From: Lachnospiraceae bacterium
GTDB lineage: Bacteria; Bacillota; Clostridia; Lachnospirales; Lachnospiraceae
NCBI GenBank assembly: GCA_017477005.1
Contig: JAFUXY010000523.1
Span: 1 to 5,304 of the forward strand
DNA: 5,304 nucleotides
Reading direction: 5' to 3'
Of the stretch, positions 1-5,304 are shown piece by piece; within the stretch, counting starts at the first letter, position 1, and each line of letters begins with the position of its first letter. A model generated the notes under the pieces. The model made no database searches and was not told the DNA's origin. It saw nothing but the letters and a program-made list of their open reading frames with translations. The translations under genes and the position numbers were made by a program.

Positions 1-37
1 AAGACGATGAACGGAGCTTTTCTTTGGCTGTTGTTTG

Positions 38-397
38 TCATGAAAAATGATCCTTCATAGCGGCAAAGGTTTCCTTGGATACATAGTGCTCTACCCGGCA
101 TGCGTCTTTCGCCGCGATATCCTCCGGCACGCCGATGTCCGTGAAAAACTTAGTCAAGAACAGATGTCGTTCATACATGTCGTTGGCGATTTCGGCGCCG
201 GATTCGGTCAAGGTAATGTTTTTCTGTGAATCGATTTCCACATAGCCGTTTTCTTTGAGCTGTTTCAAAAAGACGGACACCGTGGGTCTTGCATAGCCAA
301 AATAATGGCAGATATCCGTCGCGCGCACAAGCTCCTTCGACTGCGACAAGATCAAAATAGACTCCAAATAATCCTGCGCGGATTCTTGCATTTTCAT
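38..397 (-). CDS. DtxR/MntR-family metal-dependent transcriptional regulator (short form)
   Basis: Cytosolic DNA-binding protein of 119 residues that should bind DNA when loaded with Fe2+ or Mn2+. Residues 5-60 form the winged-helix domain (helix-turn-helix about 25-48, ATDICHYFGYARPTVSVFLK; wing about 55-65). Residues 66-119 form the start of the metal-binding dimerisation domain. Metal ligands can be placed against known members: Asp9 and Glu12 match MntR D8 and E11; His78 matches MntR H77; Cys100, Glu103 and His104 (in DACRVEHYVS) match DtxR C102, E105 and H106. It lacks the SH3-like third domain of DtxR and is also shorter than B. subtilis MntR (about 142), ending just after the last ligand helix. 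The upstream ATG at 395-397 is preferred over the Met two codons later because GGAG sits 7 bases before it. Downstream of the antiporter gene with 76 bases between. Iron or manganese specificity cannot be decided from sequence. Confidence 0.9.
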   Translation of the reverse strand: MKMQESAQDYLESILILSQSKELVRATDICHYFGYARPTVSVFLKQLKENGYVEIDSQKNITLTESGAEIANDMYERHLFLTKFFTDIGVPEDIAAKDACRVEHYVSKETFAAMKDHFS

Positions 398-404
398 AGA
401 ATTT

Positions 405-408
405 CTCC
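405..408 (-). promoter_or_regulatory. Ribosome binding site of the DtxR-type regulator
   Basis: GGAG on the minus strand lies 7 bases before the ATG at 395-397, and 13 bases before the alternative Met at 389-391, so it decides for the upstream start. It lies only 3 bases downstream of the inverted repeat at 412-432, so a protein bound there or a folded RNA could affect its access. Confidence 0.7.
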
Positions 409-411
409 ATT

Positions 412-432
412 ATGGAAACGAGACGCTTCCAT
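412..432. promoter_or_regulatory. 21-base near-perfect inverted repeat before the regulator gene (candidate operator)
   Basis: The minus strand reads ATGGAAGCG, TCT, then CGTTTCCAT: two 9-base arms with one imperfect pair (G opposite T) and a 3-base centre at 421-423. Size and symmetry suit a dimeric winged-helix regulator, and the site lies 14 bases before the start codon of a DtxR-family gene, where autoregulation would be expected. It could instead fold as an RNA hairpin next to the ribosome binding site. I do not recognise a known DtxR or MntR box in it, and no convincing promoter was found beside it. Confidence 0.4.
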
Positions 433-440
433 CGTGTAAA

Positions 441-463
441 GCTGCGAGAACGTATCCCGCAGC
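441..463 (-). terminator. Candidate hairpin after the antiporter gene (weak or partial terminator)
   Basis: On the minus strand the transcript can form a stem of GCTGCGGGA with TCTCGCAGC, nine pairs including one G-U, closing a 5-base loop (TACGT). It begins 10 bases after the antiporter stop codon. Only three U residues follow, so it is not a classical strong Rho-independent terminator. It may act as an attenuator, an RNA-stabilising 3' end or a partial terminator that lowers expression of the regulator gene. Confidence 0.5.
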
Positions 464-473
464 CGCATCCCCG

Positions 474-2003
474 TCAACCTTCCTTTGCCGTCTGCGAGCG
501 TATTGCCAGAAGCACGATAACCATGAGCGCAATACCGACCGGCAGCGTTACTACCCAGTTGCGGATGAAGCCTGTGAGAATATAGGCGACAAAGGACACC
601 GCCGCCGCCGTCATAGCATACGGAAGCTGCGTCGATACGTGCCGGATATGCTCGCATTCCCCACCGGCGGAGGCCATGATCGTGGTATCCGAAATCGGAG
701 AACAGTGGTCGCCGCAGACTGCGCCCGCCATACAGGCCGAAATCGAAATGATCATCAATTCGTTGGACATATCGCTGTTGAAAGCGTTCACGACGATCGG
801 GATCAGCAGGCCGAAGGTGCCCCAGGAGGTCCCGGTCGCAAAGGCCAAAAACGCGCCGATCACAAATACAAAGGCAGGCAAAATGCTCATAATCATCCCG
901 TGCTCGGCGATACCTTCCACGAGTCCTGCCACGTATTCCTTTGCCCCGAGCGAGTCAGTCATGCTTTTGAGCGTCCACGCCAATGTCAGGATCAAAATCG
1001 CCGGTACCATGCTCTTGAAGCCCTCAGGAATCGCGTTCATACATTCCTTGAAGTCCAGCACTCGTGTCGCCAGATAAAAAATAATCGTAATAAATAGCGC
1101 GACCATCGAACCCAGCACCAGGCCGACAGAAGCGTCAGAGTTCGCAAACGCGTCCACGAAGCTCTCGCCTTCGAAAAAGCCGCCGGTGTAGATCATACCG
1201 ATTACGCAGCAAAGGATCAAAGAAAAGATCGGAAGTACCAGATGGATGACCCTGCCGTTTTGAGAAATCGGCGGATTCGGCTGATCCTCTGCCCCCGTGA
1301 TGCTCGGATCGCCGAGGGTCGGGTCGGGCAGAGGCTTGATCTGGCGTTCGTGCTCCGCCTTCTTCATCGGACCATAATCAAACTTTCCGAGTGTGATCAC
1401 GAGCATCATCGTGAACGTCAAAAAGGCATAAAAATTGTACGGAATCGCACGGATGAACAAAGTCAATCCGTTGGCGCCATCGACAAAGCCTGTGACGGCG
1501 GCCGCCCACGAAGAAATCGGGGCGATGATGCAGACCGGCGCCGCCGTTGCGTCGATCAGATAGGACAGCTTCTCTCTGGATACATTTTGCTTGTCCGTCA
1601 CAGGACGCATGACCGAGCCCACGGTCAGGCAGTTGAAATAATCGTCGATGAAGATCAGCACGCCGAGCGCGATCGTCGCCAACTGCGCGCCGACCTTTGA
1701 CTTGACGTGGGTGGAGGCCCACCGGCCGAAGGCGGCAGAGCCTCCGGCGCGGTTCATCAGCATGACGACGCTTCCGAGTACGACCAAAAAGATCAGGATG
1801 CCGACATTCCCAGCGTCGGCGACCTGTGCGATCATCCCGTCCACGAAAACATGGTTCAGTGCAACAACAGGGTTGAACTGGGCGTATAAAAGACCACCGG
1901 CCAAAATGCCGATCATCAGCGAAGAATACACCTCTTTTGTGACCAACGCCAGCAAAATGGCGATGACCGGTGGCAAAAGTGCCCAAATTGAATTTGCAAA
2001 CAT
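474..2003 (-). CDS. nhaC: Na+/H+ antiporter, NhaC family
   Basis: Integral inner-membrane carrier of 509 residues, a normal length for the NhaC family, whose members exchange Na+ (or an organic anion such as malate/lactate in some branches) for protons. It begins with a hydrophobic segment (SIWALLPPVIAILLAL) and carries roughly ten to twelve hydrophobic stretches. Conserved polar motifs lie inside membrane segments: FIDDYFNCLTVGSVMRPVTD from 118 with the Asp120-Asp121 pair, APISSW at 161-166, ATGTSWGTFG at 389-398, and GDHCSPISDTT at 431-441; these are hallmarks of the family. A hydrophilic, proline-rich loop at about 207-250 splits the protein in two halves and is probably cytosolic. The ATG start is supported by a ribosome binding site 8 bases upstream. 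It lies 30 bases after the synthetase stop and is probably co-transcribed with it. The family is clear; the true substrate is not, as NhaC relatives also carry organic acids or amino acids. Confidence 0.93.
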   Translation of the reverse strand: MFANSIWALLPPVIAILLALVTKEVYSSLMIGILAGGLLYAQFNPVVALNHVFVDGMIAQVADAGNVGILIFLVVLGSVVMLMNRAGGSAAFGRWASTHVKSKVGAQLATIALGVLIFIDDYFNCLTVGSVMRPVTDKQNVSREKLSYLIDATAAPVCIIAPISSWAAAVTGFVDGANGLTLFIRAIPYNFYAFLTFTMMLVITLGKFDYGPMKKAEHERQIKPLPDPTLGDPSITGAEDQPNPPISQNGRVIHLVLPIFSLILCCVIGMIYTGGFFEGESFVDAFANSDASVGLVLGSMVALFITIIFYLATRVLDFKECMNAIPEGFKSMVPAILILTLAWTLKSMTDSLGAKEYVAGLVEGIAEHGMIMSILPAFVFVIGAFLAFATGTSWGTFGLLIPIVVNAFNSDMSNELMIISISACMAGAVCGDHCSPISDTTIMASAGGECEHIRHVSTQLPYAMTAAAVSFVAYILTGFIRNWVVTLPVGIALMVIVLLAIRSQTAKEG

Positions 2004-2011
2004 AATGACTA

Positions 2012-2020
2012 CTCCCCTCT
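2012..2020 (-). promoter_or_regulatory. Ribosome binding site of the antiporter gene
   Basis: The minus strand reads AGAGGGGAG here, followed by 8 bases and then the ATG at 2001-2003. It is a strong Shine-Dalgarno sequence in the short gap after the synthetase stop codon. It supports both the start choice and independent translation initiation within a shared transcript. Confidence 0.8.
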
Positions 2021-2033
2021 GGAAAAAACGATG

Positions 2034-5000
2034 TTACTTAGCGGTCATCCGCAGATTCACCACGGTTGGCACCATCTGTTCGCCCAGGCTTTCCCCGGCG
2101 ACAGAGCGCAGCTCGTTGATGAAGGAATTCTGCGCCGTGTCTACGTCCATCTCGAGACGCATCTCATTACCTTCCTTGTCGTAGGTCATATAGGCGTGTA
2201 CGCCGGTCACGTTGTTGACAGGCGAAAGGGTTCTTTCAAGCGAACCCAAATCGTAATACCGGCGCCCCTTGGTCCCGTCTGTCAGCACGATTCGGCCGCT
2301 GTTCTCGAGGAAATCGATCCGCCCATCCGGCAGAATACGCGCGGTAATGCCCGTGTCGTAGAGGATCTTCCCCCGCTTCTCGGGATGCCGCGCCGTGTCG
2401 ACATAGGAAGCCGGTTCTTTGTCCAGGATATACAGTCTGCCCCATGCGCCAAACGGTTTTTTGTTGAACAGCTCGTCAAAGATATAGGCGGCGACTTCCT
2501 CGTTTTCGTCCGCATCCTTGAAGAACGGCTGTCCGGCCTCTTCGCAAAGATCCTTGATTTTGACGCGGTAATGCTTCGGGAACATCTCTTCGGGAATGTG
2601 CTTCTTCAGGCGCCGTGCCGAACGCTCCTCCTCCATCGCCATCGCCCGCAGTACGCTTTCGTAGCAGGTCATAAAGATTTCTAACTGCTTCTCGTCGAAA
2701 CGGCTCCGCCAGAAGCGCAGCTCATAGTAATAATAATCGGGCATTCTCATTACCTGCAGATGGAAGGGCAGAGAGTCGAGCTGCAGATGCACGGTCTCCG
2801 CCGGCGCGTCGCCCACCTGCGGAATATGGATCAGATCCGCCTGATACTGGAAGAACATCTCGCCTTCTCTTGGCACGGAAATCTGAGCTTTCATCGTGTC
2901 CATGATCTGGCGGCCGCTTCGCTTCAGAAGATCCACAGTCGTCTCATGGTCAACGACATTGTAGCGGGTATAATACGTCCGGAACAGGCATCCGGCAATA
3001 TGTCTCCAGCGGCCATCGGTCCGCCCGCTGTGGATGCTGCAGGTAAACAAATCCCTCTCGCCGGAGAAAAGCCCCACCGTGTAATTGAACGCCGTCAAAA
3101 ACAGAGCGTTTTCGGAAATCCCGTGGCGGTTGCAGAAATACAAAAGCTCCTTTTTCACAAGGTTGAACCGGCGGCGGATCACGCCGTTGCTCTCGTGGCT
3201 CAGGTCGCCTTTTTCTTTTTTATTGAGCAGGCTCCGCTCCAATGTCAGTCCGCTCAACAGATTCTCATAATACTGGCGGCTCTTCTTGGCAATGCCTTGT
3301 TCCTCGCGGTACAACTCATCAATGATATATTCATAGAAGGTGTAATCCTCCTTCTCGATCTCCTCGCCGCAGTACGCCTTGTTCAGATCATCGAGCAGGA
3401 TGTTCATGGTTTGTCCGTCTCCAACGATATGGGACACATCGAACATCATATACTGTGCGGTCGGCGTCTTGAACAGCCGGATATGGAACAGGTCGTCGTC
3501 CTCGGTATAAGCGAAGGGAACGAGGATTTCGCCTTTCAATTCCTCCCAACGTTCGTCCGAAACCTCCTCGATTGGAATCTCGATCTTGCGATCGTCGTGG
3601 CGGAAGAAGGCCAACCACTTGGTCTCGTCCGGATAAATCTTTCCCTTCACGGCCGGATGCGCATCCAAAACCGTGGCAATCGCGCGCTGCATTTTCTTCA
3701 GATCGATGCTGTCGGCCAGCTTGAACGTGAAAGGCAGGTTCCCGGTGGTATTGCCGCGGATCACATAGCCAAAATACTTCATCATCGTAGCGAGCGGATA
3801 TTTCTCGCGCACGCTGTAATCAATCTTCGCCGCTTCTTCTTTATCCAAAAAGACCGCTTCGATCTTCTCTACCGTCGTCGCCGACATCAGTTCATTGTAA
3901 GAAATATTGCGTCCAAGCTTGGAGTCGAAATCCTCGATCAGCATGAAGCTGCCCATCGAATCCAATCCCTGCTCGAACAGATCCTCGTCCACGCCGAAGT
4001 CTTCCTTGCCGAGCACGTTCTGCACCAGCGCATAGATCTCCTTTTGCAGATCGGTCTGCGGACGCTTGACGGTCTTTTTCCGCTCCTCCGCCTCTTCCTT
4101 CGCATCGAAGAACTTGGTGCGGATAATCTTCTTCGAAGACGTTTTTTCAAACGGGTCGCGGCGTACCTTCACGGAGGCGATTCGGGAATAGGTCGGCAGC
4201 GCTTCGTTGTGCTTGTCAACGAGCTTCTGAATCTCGCCCTCGATATCAGAGATACCCTTGACCTGGGCGTATTCGTAATTCGGATAAATCTCCGCCGCGA
4301 TCTTTTCGTTTTGTCCATAGACGAGGATGTCCATAACCAGCAGATCCTCGTCGAAAACATTTTCAATGCCCTCGGGCGAAACGTTCTCGCCGTTGGCCAA
4401 AATAATCAGGTTTTTCTTGCGGCCGGTCAGATAGAGGAAGCCATCGTCGTCCAGATAGCCAAGGTCGCCGGTGCAGAGCCAGCCGTCCTCGGTCAGCGTC
4501 TCCTTGGTCTTTTCCTCGTCCTTGTAATAACCCATCATCACGGACGGGCTCTTGACCTGGATCTCGCCGTCTACGATACGCACCTCGCAGCCGCGTACCA
4601 GAAAACCGATGGACTCCACCTTGTCGTCTCTGTCATAATCCGGCACCGAGATCTTCGGCGAGCACTCGCTCATGCCATAGCCCTGTCCGATGCGCACGCC
4701 GACTTCCTTGAAGCGTTTCGCAATATCCGGCGACAGATACCCGCCGCCGCTCGCAATCTTGGTCAGTCGGCCACCCCAGACCTTCTTTTTGACTTCCTCG
4801 ATGGGCATATCGGGATTCTGCGTCCGCATAATCGTCACACGGTTGATCATCGCCTTCAGCATAGCCGGAACTGCGCGCAGGAAGGTCGGCTCGAAAAGCT
4901 GCATGTCCGCAAGCATCCGTTTCAAGTCGCGGCTGATGCAAAGCGTATTTCCATAACGGATCACCATGAAAATATCGCTGTTGATGCAGAAAACATGGTG

Positions 5001-5304
5001 TACCGGCAGGATGCCAAGGATGACCTCTTCGCCGGGATTTTCATTGTCGCTGCAGAAGGTATTGTCGATCTCGTTGGCGTGGGAAAGCATAACGCCTTTG
5101 GAGTCGCCGGTCGTACCGGAGGTGAAAATGATCAACGCCATCTGTTCCGGGGTCACATTGCTGACAAAATCCGAGCCGTCATATTCATTGAAAATATTGA
5201 CGATGTTTTCGATATATGCCATTTCCTGCAGGCAGACGCATTGATGAATGAAATCGCAGCGCTCCATAATATAGGAAGCCTGTGAACGGAATTCCCAGTC
5301 ATAG
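2034..5304 (-). CDS. NRPS-like synthetase: acyl-activating A, carrier, condensation, remnant A domain (5' end outside window)
   Basis: Likely activates a carboxylic acid as acyl-AMP, loads it on an internal phosphopantetheine carrier and transfers it to an acceptor in the condensation domain; cytosolic. Residues are numbered from the in-window Met at 5265-5267. That Met is not the start: 12 further in-frame codons run to the edge without a stop, and only about 60 residues precede the ATP loop where the family usually has 150 or more. Domains: adenylation to about 395 (ATP loop TSGTTGDSKG 49-58; GYGMSE 196-201; TGD 266-268; GRKKN 282-286; A10-like lysine K380 in TSSKKI); carrier about 405-474 (GLDSMGS, attachment Ser437); condensation about 488-880 (SHIVGDG, catalytic His613, Asp617); degenerate adenylation tail about 925-1077. 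The A8 region (GRKKNLIILANGENVSPEGIE-like) resembles fatty acyl-CoA ligases more than amino-acid A domains, so an acyl substrate is inferred. No thioesterase or reductase is present. The gene ends 30 bases before the antiporter gene. The domain calls are firm; substrate and product are unknown. Confidence 0.93.
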   Translation of the reverse strand, partial: YDWEFRSQASYIMERCDFIHQCVCLQEMAYIENIVNIFNEYDGSDFVSNVTPEQMALIIFTSGTTGDSKGVMLSHANEIDNTFCSDNENPGEEVILGILPVHHVFCINSDIFMVIRYGNTLCISRDLKRMLADMQLFEPTFLRAVPAMLKAMINRVTIMRTQNPDMPIEEVKKKVWGGRLTKIASGGGYLSPDIAKRFKEVGVRIGQGYGMSECSPKISVPDYDRDDKVESIGFLVRGCEVRIVDGEIQVKSPSVMMGYYKDEEKTKETLTEDGWLCTGDLGYLDDDGFLYLTGRKKNLIILANGENVSPEGIENVFDEDLLVMDILVYGQNEKIAAEIYPNYEYAQVKGISDIEGEIQKLVDKHNEALPTYSRIASVKVRRDPFEKTSSKKIIRTKFFDAKEEAEERKKTVKRPQTDLQKEIYALVQNVLGKEDFGVDEDLFEQGLDSMGSFMLIEDFDSKLGRNISYNELMSATTVEKIEAVFLDKEEAAKIDYSVREKYPLATMMKYFGYVIRGNTTGNLPFTFKLADSIDLKKMQRAIATVLDAHPAVKGKIYPDETKWLAFFRHDDRKIEIPIEEVSDERWEELKGEILVPFAYTEDDDLFHIRLFKTPTAQYMMFDVSHIVGDGQTMNILLDDLNKAYCGEEIEKEDYTFYEYIIDELYREEQGIAKKSRQYYENLLSGLTLERSLLNKKEKGDLSHESNGVIRRRFNLVKKELLYFCNRHGISENALFLTAFNYTVGLFSGERDLFTCSIHSGRTDGRWRHIAGCLFRTYYTRYNVVDHETTVDLLKRSGRQIMDTMKAQISVPREGEMFFQYQADLIHIPQVGDAPAETVHLQLDSLPFHLQVMRMPDYYYYELRFWRSRFDEKQLEIFMTCYESVLRAMAMEEERSARRLKKHIPEEMFPKHYRVKIKDLCEEAGQPFFKDADENEEVAAYIFDELFNKKPFGAWGRLYILDKEPASYVDTARHPEKRGKILYDTGITARILPDGRIDFLENSGRIVLTDGTKGRRYYDLGSLERTLSPVNNVTGVHAYMTYDKEGNEMRLEMDVDTAQNSFINELRSVAGESLGEQMVPTVVNLRMTAK
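2037..2495 (-). other. Vestigial second adenylation domain at the synthetase C-terminus
   Basis: Residues about 925-1077 of the synthetase align by eye to the last third of an NRPS adenylation domain. YIFDELFNKKPFGAWGRLYI matches the A5/A6 stretch (YVLD...PVGVPGELYI). YDTGITARILPDGRIDFL matches A7 (YRTGDLARWLPDGRIEFL). YYDLGSLE matches the end of A8 (RIELGEIE). ELRSVAGESLGEQMVPT matches the A9 region (LRA...LPEYMVPT). The protein stops just where A10 should follow. Motifs A1-A4, including the ATP loop and most of the acyl pocket, are absent, because the condensation domain ends only about 45 residues earlier. The A7 aspartate that contacts ribose in active enzymes is Ile974. It therefore cannot adenylate by itself. 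It may be kept as a structural cap or an acceptor-binding surface, or simply be decaying. Confidence 0.75.
2630..3806 (-). other. Condensation domain within the synthetase
   Basis: Residues about 488-880 fit the chloramphenicol-acetyltransferase-like condensation fold. The active-site motif reads SHIVGDG at 612-618. The usual first His of HHxxxDG is Ser, but the second His (His613, codon 3429-3431), which is the catalytic one, and Asp617-Gly618 are kept. SIHSGRTDGRWRHIAGCLFR at 744-763 corresponds to the C5 region (usually NR...G.F.NT). The opening YPLATMM corresponds to the C1 start. An alcohol or amine acyltransferase of the same superfamily is an alternative, but the position right after a carrier and right before an adenylation remnant favours an NRPS condensation domain. 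Confidence 0.82.
3848..4055 (-). other. Carrier (PCP/ACP) domain within the synthetase
   Basis: Residues about 405-474 read as a four-helix thiolation domain: LQKEIYALVQNVLG (helix 1), then DEDLFEQGLDSMGSFMLIEDF with the phosphopantetheine serine Ser437 (codon 3957-3959), and a final TTVEKIEAVF helix. The GLDSMGS motif fits the general LGxDSL/GxDSM carrier signature. The domain sits directly between the adenylation and condensation domains, so the loaded acyl group would be the donor for the downstream condensation domain. A separate phosphopantetheinyl transferase is needed and is not encoded in this window. Confidence 0.88.

Noticed and set aside
1..37. Terminator or start of another gene after the regulator
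   Set aside because: No stable stem with a T-run and no start codon with a ribosome binding site is visible in these 37 bases.
409..440. Possible promoter for the regulator gene (TTTACA at 435-440, CATAAT at 409-414, minus strand)
   Set aside because: The spacer is 20 bases, outside the usual range, and transcription would begin almost at the ribosome binding site.
2025..2056. Possible terminator after the synthetase: a 4-bp stem (GCGG, CCGC) followed later by six T on the minus strand
   Set aside because: The stem is too short, overlaps the end of the coding region, and is about 12 bases away from the T-run. The antiporter gene begins right after it.
639..2684. Several plus-strand open frames (639-1097, 1242-1700, 1648-2184, 2031-2684)
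   Set aside because: They overlap the antiporter and the synthetase end in antisense and show no motif; I treat them as shadows.
2760..5285. An 841-codon open frame on the plus strand
   Set aside because: It lies entirely antisense to the synthetase, whose frame shows clear conserved motifs. The plus-strand translation shows no recognisable domain and is rich in Arg, His, Leu and Ile, as expected from the codon bias of the opposite strand.
1..5304. tRNA, rRNA, CRISPR, insertion sequences or long direct repeats
   Set aside because: None was seen on reading both strands; nearly all the window is coding sequence of the three genes.

Overview
The window shows three genes, all on the minus strand and read from high to low coordinates, with almost no non-coding space. 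It looks like bacterial chromosome. The NhaC-type carrier, the short DtxR-type regulator, the strong purine-rich ribosome binding sites and the moderate GC content (judged by eye, not computed) fit an anaerobic member of the Bacillota, such as a clostridial or Negativicutes lineage. That placement is an inference and is weak.

Layout in transcription order. (1) From the right edge to 2034 runs the 3' part of a large multidomain synthetase. It has an acyl-CoA-synthetase-like adenylation domain, a peptidyl/acyl carrier domain, a condensation domain, and then a ~150-residue tail that reads as the leftover C-terminal part of a second NRPS adenylation domain (core motifs A5/A6 to A9, without A1-A4 or A10). 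The reading frame stays open to the window edge, so its 5' end is outside. (2) After a 30-base gap with a good ribosome binding site comes an NhaC-family Na+/H+ antiporter of 509 residues (474-2003). (3) After a 76-base gap that holds two inverted repeats comes a short DtxR/MntR-family metal-responsive regulator of 119 residues (38-397). The last 37 bases (1-37) hold nothing I can call.

How they may work together: the synthetase should activate a carboxylic acid, probably a fatty or other acyl group, load it on its own carrier domain and pass it through the condensation domain to an amine (or alcohol) acceptor. The antiporter is probably co-transcribed. The regulator follows with its own candidate hairpin/operator region, so it may be only partly coupled. 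Whether the product is a metal-binding or membrane-active acylated molecule cannot be told from this window.

The most interesting feature is the synthetase architecture, acyl-activating A, carrier, C, then a decayed A remnant. It suggests a former two-module NRPS reduced to a single acyl-transfer machine.
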